A model generated the notes under the pieces. The model was given only the letters and a program-made list of their open reading frames with translations. It made no database searches and was not told the origin of the DNA. A stretch of 64,000 nucleotides of DNA from JBHJHP01 sp042219855 (GTDB lineage: Bacteria; Bacteroidota; Bacteroidia; Bacteroidales; UBA5342), in NCBI RefSeq assembly GCF_042219855.1, contig NZ_JBHJHP010000007.1, forward strand, positions 62,001-126,000, read 5' to 3'. Positions 1 through 8,702 of the stretch are shown here, one piece after another (position 1 is the first letter of the stretch; each line of letters opens with the position of its first letter). Position numbers and translations under genes: made by a program.

Positions 1-1061
1 AGTTCCTGACTGAACACTTTGTAAAATGCTTCACCTGCTAAAGCTGCACCTGAAGAAAACATCAGAATATTTGCAATTATAACCGGTATGGTAAACGGCA
101 AAAACAGTAGCATTCCATAGGCAACTACCTGCATAATGGCTCCTACTGCCCAAATGGTTCTTCGTGTTTTAAAGTTCCTGTCCGAGTGTGGCATAAAAAC
201 AATCAGGGTCACAATAATAAATATAATAAAACCTGCACTCGACAAGCCCACACTCATTGCCTGACTACCGGCATTCAAGGTTTTAATGATATATGGATTA
301 AAAATTCCTGCTGTCCCTGCTGCCAGGTTCCAGAATAAATAAATTACAGCGGTGTATACCAATCCTTTTAAGTTGGAACCGGAAAAAAGGGTCCTTAAAT
401 TAACTTTTGCCGTTGTAGCCGCAACTTTCCATCTGGAAGATTCAGCCAGACTACGACGCAGGTACCAGGTCACCATAGCTACCACAAAAAGATGAAGGAA
501 AACAATGCGAATTCCGAGAATGTCCAGATGCGCCAGGAACATGGCCATCCAGAGTACAACAACCGGACCAAAACTCCAGGCCACCTGGGTAAAACCAAGC
601 AATTTTCCACGGGCTTTATCCGGCGCAGCTTCTCCCACATAAGCCAGAGATGTTGGAACATCGGCACCTACTGCCACACCAATAATAAAGGTTCCTGCAA
701 ACAACATGACCGGATTCAATGCAAAAGCAATCAGTAAAATTCCAAAAGCATACACCAGAAGATCTATCTGGTAGATCCGTTTGCGCCCCAGTTTATCTCC
801 AAGTCTACCGCCAATAAATGCGCCAACTGCACATCCTACTGCATTCGGACCGATAGCAGCCAGCAAGCCGATAGCATTGTTTGATAAATTCATGTACGAT
901 TGAAACAATGACAATCCGGCACCTAAAGCCACAATTGAACCAGCATCAAGATAAGAAGCCATTCCTGCCAACGCTGAAGCTTTCCATTGCTCCCTTGATA
1001 TTTTATCCATATCCGGATCTTTTTTCAACTCAGTATCCGACATTTTTTTCTGTTCCTTCAT
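1..1061 (-). CDS. MFS sugar transporter (C-terminus cut by window edge)
   Basis: This is a major facilitator superfamily permease with the sugar-porter type loop GGRLGDKLGRKR after the second membrane segment and a later VGEAAPDKARGK loop. About 353 codons are visible and the C-terminal helices lie beyond base 1. It has many hydrophobic segments and no signal peptide, as expected of an inner-membrane permease. ATG at 1061 (MKEQKKMSDTE) is preferred; an in-frame ATG at 1043 is possible, and neither has a clear Shine-Dalgarno site. It follows rhaT by 97 bp on the same strand, so it probably imports a monosaccharide or acid sugar released by the upstream glycosidases. The substrate cannot be read from the sequence. 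Confidence 0.85.
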   Translation of the reverse strand, partial: MKEQKKMSDTELKKDPDMDKISREQWKASALAGMASYLDAGSIVALGAGLSLFQSYMNLSNNAIGLLAAIGPNAVGCAVGAFIGGRLGDKLGRKRIYQIDLLVYAFGILLIAFALNPVMLFAGTFIIGVAVGADVPTSLAYVGEAAPDKARGKLLGFTQVAWSFGPVVVLWMAMFLAHLDILGIRIVFLHLFVVAMVTWYLRRSLAESSRWKVAATTAKVNLRTLFSGSNLKGLVYTAVIYLFWNLAAGTAGIFNPYIIKTLNAGSQAMSVGLSSAGFIIFIIVTLIVFMPHSDRNFKTRRTIWAVGAIMQVVAYGMLLFLPFTIPVIIANILMFSSGAALAGEAFYKVFSQE

Positions 1062-1158
1062 ATAAAACTTATTAATGTTGAGGTATTCTTTATGATTTAA
1101 TATCTTATAAAATTCGTTTCTATAATTCTTCTTTTGACCTTGTAATTATAGCTTCACC

Positions 1159-2205
1159 TTATTCCTGCATTCCACCATAAGCTATGATCACAAAAGATGA
1201 AACCAAAATCAGCAGGGCCATAATCAGTAAGGCATAGGTTCTGCCTGATACATTTTTCCATTCCTTCATGATGACGCCAATGATGTAACTGAAAAAAATC
1301 AGCATTGACATGTGCAGCACCCAGCTGGCATACTGAAATTTGCCCATATTGACATGCCCCATTCCGTAAAAGAAAAACTGTAAAAACCACATTGTGCCCG
1401 CCAAAGCTGACCATGAGAAGTTTTTGAAGATCAGCTTACGGGGCAAACCGCTTTTTACAGAAAACTCCTTCAGGCTTTTGTTTTTTACAGCGACGACCAT
1501 GAACCAAACCATGTTAACAACCCAACAACCGGCTGTAGAAACTATCATCTTGGCATTTCCTTCAAACTGACCGGCACCATGTTCTGCTGCCATATCGGCT
1601 ATGGGCTGTCCAAATTCAAGCGATATATTAAACACACCTGAAAGTACACCGGCAATGATGGTAAGGATCAAACCTATAAACATATTCGACCTTTTCAGAC
1701 CATCCTGTTTTGGATTAACCTCGTGTTCCCTTTTGAAACCTGCCCATCCACAAAGTCCGACACCGACCACAGAAACGATCATTCCAAACAATACGATGTT
1801 ACCACCGGGCGCCTGAAAATGTTGTGTCAAACCACCAAATATTATCAAAGGCAAAACAGTCCCTACAATTGCTGATATACCAATAGCCAGGGTATAGGTC
1901 AGCGAATAACCAATATATCGGATTGATACACCGAACGACATACTTCCGAAACCGTAAACCGCCCCAAGAATGAATGCCATCCAAATGGCTTTTGACGGCG
2001 CATGAGCAAGGATGTAAAAGAAATCAGGAACTGTAATGGCACCAATTATAAGTGGCATCAGTATCCAGGCAAACATGGCCTGAACCAACCAGAATGTGCT
2101 CCATGACCATTGTCTGGTCTTTTGATACGGCACATAGCAAGACGAAGCTGATACGCCGCCGACAGCATGTAACAGGGTTCCGATGATGGGACTTGAGGGG
2201 ATCAT
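1159..2205 (-). CDS. rhaT: L-rhamnose/H+ symporter RhaT
   Basis: The product is 348 residues, close to the usual size of RhaT, with about ten hydrophobic segments. The N-terminus (MIPSSPIIGTLLHAVGGVSA followed by SSCYVPYQKTRQWSW) and the AVYGFGSMSFGVSIRYIGYSLTY-type central segment match the rhamnose permease family, which imports L-rhamnose across the inner membrane with protons. The start is placed at 2205: an upstream in-frame ATG at 2295 would add about 30 hydrophilic residues that overlap rhaM on the same strand. It lies 28 bp after rhaM, which points to one transcription unit for rhamnose uptake and anomer conversion. Rhamnose isomerase, kinase and aldolase genes are not in the window. 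Confidence 0.92.
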   Translation of the reverse strand: MIPSSPIIGTLLHAVGGVSASSCYVPYQKTRQWSWSTFWLVQAMFAWILMPLIIGAITVPDFFYILAHAPSKAIWMAFILGAVYGFGSMSFGVSIRYIGYSLTYTLAIGISAIVGTVLPLIIFGGLTQHFQAPGGNIVLFGMIVSVVGVGLCGWAGFKREHEVNPKQDGLKRSNMFIGLILTIIAGVLSGVFNISLEFGQPIADMAAEHGAGQFEGNAKMIVSTAGCWVVNMVWFMVVAVKNKSLKEFSVKSGLPRKLIFKNFSWSALAGTMWFLQFFFYGMGHVNMGKFQYASWVLHMSMLIFFSYIIGVIMKEWKNVSGRTYALLIMALLILVSSFVIIAYGGMQE

Positions 2206-2209
2206 AGTA

Positions 2210-2231
2210 AGATTATAAGTTATAAGATAGT
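2210..2231. repeat. short degenerate AGA-type heptad run
   Basis: The spacer between rhaT and rhaM contains AGATTATA, AGTTATA and AGATAGT in succession. This is roughly the 7-bp periodic pattern seen more clearly at 2565-2599 and 7057-7140. It is short and could be chance. Confidence 0.3.
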
Positions 2232-2233
2232 TA

Positions 2234-2557
2234 TTAATCCAGATGAAAAATCTCTTCCATATCGCTCCAGAATTCTCCCGGTTTTCTGTTCTCAAGTGGT
2301 TCCATCAATGGTTTAACCACATCCCACCAGCGCTGTGTCTCCTCGTGATCAGCCATTTTTGCCATATCGGCATCAAAATCAGATCCGGTATATTCAAAGT
2401 AGGCAAAGAGGATATTATCCCTGTAAAAAATGGAATAATTAACGAGGTTACATTCCTTAATTTTCGCCAGTACTCCCGGCCACACATCAGCATGTTGTTG
2501 AATATATTCAACAGCACCTTCCGGTTTGAGCCGGATCATTTGTCCAAATCTTTTCAT
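2234..2557 (-). CDS. rhaM: L-rhamnose mutarotase RhaM
   Basis: The product is 107 residues, the normal size for RhaM, a dimeric ferredoxin-like-fold enzyme that interconverts alpha- and beta-L-rhamnose. The start MKRFGQMIRLKPEGAVEYIQ and the segments NLVNYSIFYRDNILFAYFEY and ETQRWWDVVKPLM with MEPLE are typical of the family. The HADVWPG motif near residue 27 carries the conserved His. The ATG at 2557 is chosen over one at 2593 because the extra residues match nothing in the family. It sits between the UroD-like gene (58 bp upstream) and rhaT, and supports rhamnose released by the three rhamnosidases of the locus. Confidence 0.93.
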   Translation of the reverse strand: MKRFGQMIRLKPEGAVEYIQQHADVWPGVLAKIKECNLVNYSIFYRDNILFAYFEYTGSDFDADMAKMADHEETQRWWDVVKPLMEPLENRKPGEFWSDMEEIFHLD

Positions 2558-2564
2558 TATCTTG

Positions 2565-2599
2565 AGACATAATACATAAGAAACAAGACACAAGATTAT
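2565..2599 (+). repeat. heptanucleotide tandem repeat, 5 units
   Basis: Five consecutive 7-mers read AGACATA, ATACATA, AGAAACA, AGACACA, AGATTAT. The pattern AGAYNNA is the same as the 12-unit array at 7057-7140 but on the opposite strand. It fills most of the 58-bp gap between rhaM and the UroD-like gene. Its function is unknown. Confidence 0.65.
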
Positions 2600-2615
2600 C
2601 TCAATTTCTATGTTG

Positions 2616-3662
2616 TTATTTTACGTTATTAATAGCTTTAAACATCGCTTCAATATTTGCCGGCGGTATATCGGGCAAAATAGCTTCATGGCTTGGCGAA
2701 ATTACCAGTCCCGTCGGAAACAGTTCCTTCAACTCATCTACCTTATCGGCCACAGATTGAGCATCACCTTTTACCAAAAGATACTGGGCATCCACCCCAC
2801 CGCAAAAAGCCGCTTTCCCATAATGGTGCTTTTTCAGATTTGAAGCATCCATATCTGCAGCCAGGGCCTGAATAGGATGGATCACATCCACCCCCAGTTC
2901 AATAAAATCGTCAATCAGCGGAAACACAGAACCACAGGAGTGATGAATCACAGTCAGATCATAACTTTTTGCCTGATCAATCAGTTGTTTGGTGCCCTGA
3001 AAAACATGAGCCCGCAATAATTCAGGATCAACCATTAAACCGGTCTGACTGCCAAAATCATTGCCGATCAATACGGCATCCAGATGACCTTTGGTGGATT
3101 CATAAAAAATTTCGTTGGCTTTCAGATAAAATTCCGTAATTCTATCGATTACAGCCTGAAACATCTCCGGGTTCATCAGCATGGTCATTAAGGCCTGTTC
3201 CATACCGAAAGCCGAACAGGCATCCTGAAAATGCGCACTCCACATCACACCCATCCGCACCGACTTATCATCCACTGCCTTTGCTCTTCTCAGTGCTTCT
3301 GCACGATCAAGATACCTTGCCGGATCCGGCCAGTCGAACTTATCCACATCCGCCGGATCGGTATAATCTTCAAAAAAACCAGGCGCTGTAAGGGTTCGCT
3401 CATCCGGTTTATCCAGATGGTCCACTTTGGCAAACCTGAATGCACAGGCAATATGGTTGGCTGGCGCATAATTATACGGAACTTCTATCGGATAAATATC
3501 ATCGTCAATGATCTTACGGATCTCATCCACACTTTTTACGCCGAAGTGAGCGGTCAACGCCTTTTCTGCTTCGGGAACCGGTAAACCTAGCCATGAGGCA
3601 GGACGATCCACCGGCTGATAATTAATGGTGGCATAAAAGCGATCTTTGTGGGTCATTTTCAT
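2616..3662 (-). CDS. UroD-fold protein, methyltransferase-like
   Basis: The product is 348 residues with no signal peptide, so it is cytoplasmic. The fold assignment is the uroporphyrinogen decarboxylase superfamily, from the DRPASWLGLPVPE start region and the long C-terminal segment ending in SPSHEAILPDIPPANIEAMF. That superfamily includes heme-pathway HemE and the zinc-dependent MtaA/MtbA/CmuA methyltransferases. A His-x-Cys motif is visible (H241, C243, in HHSCGS) with a later C287 (FCGGVD). This resembles the HxC...C zinc site of methyltransferases rather than HemE. It lies 32 bp downstream of the DUF1016 gene and 58 bp upstream of rhaM. No corrinoid protein or activase is visible here. 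Its role in rhamnose or pectin metabolism is unknown. Confidence 0.75.
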   Translation of the reverse strand: MKMTHKDRFYATINYQPVDRPASWLGLPVPEAEKALTAHFGVKSVDEIRKIIDDDIYPIEVPYNYAPANHIACAFRFAKVDHLDKPDERTLTAPGFFEDYTDPADVDKFDWPDPARYLDRAEALRRAKAVDDKSVRMGVMWSAHFQDACSAFGMEQALMTMLMNPEMFQAVIDRITEFYLKANEIFYESTKGHLDAVLIGNDFGSQTGLMVDPELLRAHVFQGTKQLIDQAKSYDLTVIHHSCGSVFPLIDDFIELGVDVIHPIQALAADMDASNLKKHHYGKAAFCGGVDAQYLLVKGDAQSVADKVDELKELFPTGLVISPSHEAILPDIPPANIEAMFKAINNVK

Positions 3663-3694
3663 TCCTGTAGTGATTTATTTATAAAATCAGGTTG

Positions 3695-4696
3695 TCACAA
3701 TTTATTCCTTTCCAGTTGCTCTCTGGCTTCCTGTAAGGCATTATGTAATTTTGCTTCTAATATTTTTTTAGGAGGTAAATCGGTCCAATATTCAGCAACC
3801 ATAATACCATCCTTTTGCATTTGAAGTAATTCTATCTGTTCATTACTTGCTTCAGCACATAATATCAGACCAATGGGTGACTGTTCTCCTTCATGCTTTT
3901 CATATTTATCAAGCCACTTAAGATATAGTTCCATCTGGCCTTTATATTTAGCCTTAAACTTATCGATCTTTAATTCAACAGCTACCAATCTTTTTAACTT
4001 ACGGTGATAAAAAAGCAGATCCAGATAATAATCATCACCATCAATAATCATTCTTTTTTGTCTTTCAATAAATGAAAAACCATATCCCAACTCGAGAATA
4101 AATAATTCCAGTTCCTTTAAAATTGCGGACTCCAACTCATTCTCCAGATAACCCCTTTTTAGTTCAAGAAAATCAAGCAAATATGGATCTTTAAAGATTC
4201 CCTTTTGAATATTACTTTCAATCAATCTTATATCTGCTTTTTCAGTTCTTTCAAAAGCTTTTTTTGCTATCTGTTTTCTTAATTCTCTGACACTTAATGC
4301 TCTTTCAAAAACCAGATTCCCGTAAAACTCTCTGGCAACAGATTCTTTAACCGGTATGAGCACGAGAAAATGAGACCATGATAATTGTCGTGACAATGTA
4401 ACGACTTTTTCAATATCGGGATATGTTTCAGCAAATTGAATCATGCGCCGTAAATTTTTCTCTTCAAAATTTCGTCCAAACCTTTTTACCAATTCTCGCG
4501 ACAATGAATCGACAATTTGTTTACCGTAAACAGCCCGTTTATAAAGAAGAACCTCATCCAAAATACGTTTACCTATGTGCCAGAATAAAATATTTAATGC
4601 ACTATTAGCCTGTTTAACAACTTGTATCTTTGTTCTTTCTACAAGATTAATCAACTCTTCCAGTATTTGATCATATTCTGTTTTATGTTCAGGCAT
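3695..4696 (-). CDS. DUF1016 / PD-(D/E)XK nuclease family (YhcG-like)
   Basis: The product is 333 residues with an N-terminal DUF1016 helical domain (about 1-160, with NSALNILFWHIGKRI and LSRELVKRFGRNFEEKNLRRM) and a C-terminal PD-(D/E)XK nuclease domain (about 170-310). The candidate nuclease core is DYYLDLLFYHRKLKRLVAVELK, which gives D...E-x-K near residues 226-245. Relatives are DNA-interacting proteins often found in mobile or defence contexts. It has no signal peptide and no evident link to pectin use. Six 60-base lines counted by hand averaged about 34% G+C, against about 44% for four lines of the neighbouring DUF5703 gene. Gaps are 40 bp and 32 bp, so it may be co-transcribed with its neighbours, but it looks like inserted cargo. 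Confidence 0.85.
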   Translation of the reverse strand: MPEHKTEYDQILEELINLVERTKIQVVKQANSALNILFWHIGKRILDEVLLYKRAVYGKQIVDSLSRELVKRFGRNFEEKNLRRMIQFAETYPDIEKVVTLSRQLSWSHFLVLIPVKESVAREFYGNLVFERALSVRELRKQIAKKAFERTEKADIRLIESNIQKGIFKDPYLLDFLELKRGYLENELESAILKELELFILELGYGFSFIERQKRMIIDGDDYYLDLLFYHRKLKRLVAVELKIDKFKAKYKGQMELYLKWLDKYEKHEGEQSPIGLILCAEASNEQIELLQMQKDGIMVAEYWTDLPPKKILEAKLHNALQEAREQLERNKL

Positions 4697-4736
4697 TCTT
4701 TAGTGTTTATTTTACCATTCTGTAATTGTAACCAGG

Positions 4737-7055
4737 TTAATAGCAATTTATAATATCCTTTTTCCTGTTCTCAGGAAATACATTTAAAATTTTAATTTCT
4801 CCGTCTTTCAGTTCAGCCTCTACGGTTGTGTTCCCCGGTGCATGCAGTTTGAAATGTACATTCCATTCTTTTGGCCATGCCGGAAAAAGATAGATCTTAT
4901 CGCCAACGGTTTGCAGCAGCATCTCCTGTACGCCAATCATTCCTGAACCGCCCCAGTTATGATCCGGAACCCAGTCAAAACCCGGTCCCCAGAACGCCGG
5001 AAAGCGCCTGCCGGAATCCTTCATTTTTTTCAGGCACAAGGCAGCAGCCTCTTCGGTTAATCCCAGGCGCGCAGCCCAAATTACATCCTGTTTCCATCCC
5101 ATATGACTTCTGAATTTTATGGCATCAGGATCATACTTCCATGTGTTTAATGCCACATCCAGATCCGGATGCCCGATGCCATACATGCCCCATGGAAAAA
5201 CAGGATACAGCTGCGGTACTTCTGTATTATTGACCCGCTCCCACAGCTTTGCCGGTGCAATTGTTTTGTGTCTATTGTATTCAGTAAACGAAATTGGTGG
5301 AATCCGGTCCAGCATCTCCTGCCAGTGAATCTTGTTAATTTTTTCATTGTATTTTTCCGGCAAACCGATCACTTCCTCGAGAACTGTTTTTAAGGCTGCT
5401 ATGGTTGATGTGGCATTATACGCCATTTTATATGTTTCACAGGCTGATCCGGGATAAAGGACCAGGTGACCGTTTTCATCCAGTTTTTTCACTCCGCGCT
5501 GAGCTGCCAGGTACTGATAATGTTCATCAAAAAAGGTGAGGCAACTTTCAATCAATGGTAAGTATTCCGAAATGTCTGATCCATTGTATTTAGCCATTTC
5601 CAGAATCATAAAACAAAACTCCAGCGATGTATCATACTGGTACTCCAACCAGGCGTTGTACTGTCTCCCGGGATCATAATCATCAGGCCGGTCCCAGCCA
5701 TATTCCACTGGATTCGGTAAGCCGTAGTTTTCTATCTGCTCGGTAAAACAGGCGCCATCGTGTCCCCAATAAACCTTACTGCGTAATTCTGCATTATGTA
5801 AAATCCGCAGATAGAAATCAAACTGTGGTTTCATGAGCTCAAAATCACCGCTCTTAAGCATCGGGAAATAAACCAGCCGTTGGTTCTGAGCCGTAAAGGT
5901 TCCGCCACTCCAGTTTCTGAAATCAGGTGTAAACGCACGGGTTGAATCTGTAAAAACCGGGTCAACTGTAAACAAACCACCGTTAAATTTAGTGGGATAA
6001 TCACCAAAAGCATTACAGCCCAGCATGTAACGAAACAGCGTATAGTTTCGGCCAACCTGCCACACTTCTGAAGTTTCTGCTTTCTGTTCAGGATTAATAA
6101 ATACAAAACTCCGGGACCAGTAATCCTGCCACCACTTAAGTGTCAGATTCAACGATGAATTTTTATGTTTATGATATCCCTCAACATAGTTCTCTATGCC
6201 CTCCTGCCATGAAGTTTTACCATTAGCCGTATTCAGTACTATCGCAACTTCATGCGTTTTTGAAGGCTTTTTGCTTTTCAGATGCCAGCCCTTAAAATCT
6301 GTACTCAGGTAATTACCGGTGGTTGTGCCGGCCGGCTCAAGGTTGTCGCCAAACATCATACCGCCAAAGGTCAGACCTGCCAAAGGATTGATAAGTTGAT
6401 CTTTGACTTGTTCCATCTGTTCCCTTTCAACGGTGACATCAAATACAGTTTCCTGACGATTCTGATGATAAAATCTGACTGCATTATTATCGAACTGGAT
6501 AGAATCAGCATAAGTTTTCAGGCCCTCCAGGTTGATCCACTTATACGAATTCTGAAAGTTTTCCCATTTTCGCAGTAACCTGTCCTGATACCGCCAGCTT
6601 TCGTAAGTCGTTTTTAGCGTTGTTTTCTGACTGGAAGACACAGCCACATGAATGACCGGACTATACACATCCACCCATATTTTTACATCAGCATTTAAAT
6701 CGCCATCGGATCCGAAAATGTGAACCGAACCATCACTCAATTTCAACTCCTGCCTGAATGCTTTTCCCTCAAACGGATTTGGATTCAGCTGCACACGCAC
6801 GCGGCCTAATTTCAACATGGAGTTATTCTCATCAAACGTGCCGCTTTTAGCCATGTAAAAAAGAATGTCTCCGTTTTCAACCCAGACATTCAAACCGATA
6901 TCCCCACCTCCACATGGCATGGTTTCAGAAGCATTTTTGCTTTGCGTTGTCCAAACCACATTATAAGCATCCAATGCAGCCGGCTGCGGTTTTGCGTTCG
7001 GTTCAACCAAAACAAAACATAAAAAGAGCAATATTTTAGATGGAATCTTATTCAT
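4737..7055 (-). CDS. DUF5703-domain secreted protein, likely glycoside hydrolase
   Basis: The product is 772 residues with an N-terminal signal peptide (MNKIPSKILLFLCFVLVEP). The N-terminal beta-rich domain (about 30-290) contains MPCGGGDIGLNVWVENGDIL and FYMAKSGTFDENN, typical of DUF5703_N. The rest (about 300-700) is helix-rich with many Trp and Tyr residues and resembles the alpha/alpha-barrel glycosidases of the GH95/GH65 type. WGHDGACFTEQ and GWKQDVIWAARLGLTEEAA are candidate catalytic-barrel segments. It follows the acetylesterase gene after an 89-bp gap that is almost entirely heptad repeat. Its place among rhamnosidases and galactosidases suggests it acts on a pectin side group. The linkage cut, or whether it is catalytic at all, is not established by the sequence. 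Confidence 0.75.
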   Translation of the reverse strand: MNKIPSKILLFLCFVLVEPNAKPQPAALDAYNVVWTTQSKNASETMPCGGGDIGLNVWVENGDILFYMAKSGTFDENNSMLKLGRVRVQLNPNPFEGKAFRQELKLSDGSVHIFGSDGDLNADVKIWVDVYSPVIHVAVSSSQKTTLKTTYESWRYQDRLLRKWENFQNSYKWINLEGLKTYADSIQFDNNAVRFYHQNRQETVFDVTVEREQMEQVKDQLINPLAGLTFGGMMFGDNLEPAGTTTGNYLSTDFKGWHLKSKKPSKTHEVAIVLNTANGKTSWQEGIENYVEGYHKHKNSSLNLTLKWWQDYWSRSFVFINPEQKAETSEVWQVGRNYTLFRYMLGCNAFGDYPTKFNGGLFTVDPVFTDSTRAFTPDFRNWSGGTFTAQNQRLVYFPMLKSGDFELMKPQFDFYLRILHNAELRSKVYWGHDGACFTEQIENYGLPNPVEYGWDRPDDYDPGRQYNAWLEYQYDTSLEFCFMILEMAKYNGSDISEYLPLIESCLTFFDEHYQYLAAQRGVKKLDENGHLVLYPGSACETYKMAYNATSTIAALKTVLEEVIGLPEKYNEKINKIHWQEMLDRIPPISFTEYNRHKTIAPAKLWERVNNTEVPQLYPVFPWGMYGIGHPDLDVALNTWKYDPDAIKFRSHMGWKQDVIWAARLGLTEEAAALCLKKMKDSGRRFPAFWGPGFDWVPDHNWGGSGMIGVQEMLLQTVGDKIYLFPAWPKEWNVHFKLHAPGNTTVEAELKDGEIKILNVFPENRKKDIINCY

Positions 7056-7056
7056 T

Positions 7057-7140
7057 TAAATCTTTAGTCTTGTATCTTGTGTCTTATATCTTTTATCTTA
7101 AATCTTATGTCTTACGTCTTATATCTTACGTCTTATATCT
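7057..7140 (-). repeat. heptanucleotide tandem repeat, 12 units (AGAYNNA)
   Basis: Twelve uninterrupted 7-mers, exactly 84 bp, fit T-N-N-R-T-C-T on the plus strand (AGAYNNA on the minus strand). Examples are TATATCT and TACGTCT, which alternate in the last four units. AGA and the final A are invariant and the middle positions vary. The array fills the gap between the stop of the acetylesterase gene (7145) and the start codon of the DUF5703 gene (7055), so the start codon follows directly after it with one base between. It could affect translation initiation or mRNA structure. Confidence 0.9.
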
Positions 7141-7144
7141 CCAA

Positions 7145-8575
7145 CTACCATTCATCACTTCGGAACGAGGACACCGGTAATCCGTTTGTACCGAATAAGG
7201 TTCCTATTACAAAATCATCGAATGCATAGCGCACAGCAACCGGTTTTTCCACATGAGGTGATGATACAACCACCGATTTTCTTCTTAAATAGACCTGTGC
7301 GGGAAAGAATAGCTTATTCTCGCCGGCAATCTCAAAACCGGTAAGATCCTGTCCAAACGTGGTTAAGCCTTCTCCCACATCATTAAAAGAAACCACCACT
7401 GTGCTACCTTTGATCTCTATGGCATTAAATGATGGGCTCTTAAAACCGAACCCTTTTATCCCATAGGCATCACCCAAAGCCCATAAGGCCAGACGTTCAC
7501 CTCCAACTTTTTTCTTTTTGGGATGAATACAGGTCTTTTCTCCAATATCCATAATCACGGCCATACCACTGTTAGAGATAGTATTCATGGATTTGCGCTG
7601 TGCATCGCGCAGGTAAGCTGAGTTAAATTTCGGATTGATGGTATCATGCTGAAACATGGAATAGTCAAAGGGTGCTATTTGCATGTAGTAAAACGGAAAT
7701 TCGCCGATATTCCATAACTTACGCCATTCTGTCACCATTTCAGGGAACAGCTTTTCATACTGATCCGGACTTTCGTAGTTGGTTTCTCCCTGGTACCAGA
7801 TACAGCCCTTCATTCCAAACCCGATGACCGGATTCAACATGCTGTTAAACAGAACTGTTGGCGTACGATTTGGGACTTTGGGAATGTCATCCATTTCAGG
7901 TAAGGGCGTACCATTAAATGGCACACTGGTTTCTTCACTCATCCAGGCCTGTATGCATGATCCACCATATGTCACATCAATTAATCCAACCGGAACATCC
8001 AGCATCTCATTCAGCAGACGACCAAAATAATACCCTGTTGCACTGAATTCTGCTACGCTCTCCGGTGATGCCGTTACCCATTTCCCATTAAAATCATCCT
8101 TAATGACAGGCGTTTTTCCACGGGGTACTGTAATCAGACGGATATTGTTGTTTTTCGATTTCAGGATGTCCATGTTTGATCCTTCAACAGGTTGACCCGG
8201 AAAGCCTTTCATGGGCATCTCCATGTTTGATTGGCCTGAGCACAACCAAACCTCTCCGATCATGATATCATGCAATACAACCTCAGTGCCATCACTGACT
8301 GACAATTCGAATGGTCCACCGGCAACAGGTGTTTTAATGTTCAGTTTCCATTTCCCGCTTTTATCTGCCTTTGTGGAATAAACTTCATCACTCCACGATG
8401 GTTTAACAACAACGTTTTCTTTCGCATCAGTCCAACCCCAGACCGCCACATCACTTTGCTGCTGCAGAACCACATGATCTGTAAACAGTGCCGGAAGTTT
8501 GATTTCAGAACGTGCTGATCCCATAAAAACAGCCAGCATCAAAACAACTAATCTTAATATCTTCAATCTTAACAT
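7145..8575 (-). CDS. SGNH-type carbohydrate acetylesterase (sialate O-acetylesterase family)
   Basis: The product is 476 residues with a signal peptide (MLRLKILRLVVLMLAVFMGSARS). A Gly-Gln-Ser-Asn motif with the candidate nucleophile Ser lies near residue 115 (LCSGQSNMEMP). The late catalytic block DIGEKTCIHPKKKKVGGERL supplies a candidate His near residue 351. GCIWYQGETNY in the middle is typical of the SASA family. These enzymes remove acetyl groups from sugars outside the cytoplasm; in this locus acetylated rhamnogalacturonan is the likely substrate, by inference. ATG at 8575 is chosen because it opens the signal peptide; an ATG at 8647 would add 24 unrelated residues. It is the seventh gene of the long GH78-led run. 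Confidence 0.88.
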   Translation of the reverse strand: MLRLKILRLVVLMLAVFMGSARSEIKLPALFTDHVVLQQQSDVAVWGWTDAKENVVVKPSWSDEVYSTKADKSGKWKLNIKTPVAGGPFELSVSDGTEVVLHDIMIGEVWLCSGQSNMEMPMKGFPGQPVEGSNMDILKSKNNNIRLITVPRGKTPVIKDDFNGKWVTASPESVAEFSATGYYFGRLLNEMLDVPVGLIDVTYGGSCIQAWMSEETSVPFNGTPLPEMDDIPKVPNRTPTVLFNSMLNPVIGFGMKGCIWYQGETNYESPDQYEKLFPEMVTEWRKLWNIGEFPFYYMQIAPFDYSMFQHDTINPKFNSAYLRDAQRKSMNTISNSGMAVIMDIGEKTCIHPKKKKVGGERLALWALGDAYGIKGFGFKSPSFNAIEIKGSTVVVSFNDVGEGLTTFGQDLTGFEIAGENKLFFPAQVYLRRKSVVVSSPHVEKPVAVRYAFDDFVIGTLFGTNGLPVSSFRSDEW

Positions 8576-8702
8576 GATTAATAATTTATTTCTAAAATTT
8601 TTAATTCCTTTTATCCAGTTTCCAAAATTACGGTTGCTTCGGTACAAAACTGCGTTTCACTTAGCAACCACTGCAATTCCTAATTCCTTTGTGATCCGTA
8701 GC

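Noticed and set aside
25..41. 17-bp sequence identical to 38594-38610 (AAATGCTTCACCTGCTA)
   Set aside because: One copy is inside the MFS coding region and the other upstream of SusC; a single 17-bp match is within chance for 64 kb of AT-rich DNA.
8550..8580. AATCTTAATATCTTCAATCT near the acetylesterase start, resembling the heptad array
   Set aside because: Spacing is 8 then 7 bp and the bases encode the signal peptide, so it is not a clear member of the repeat.
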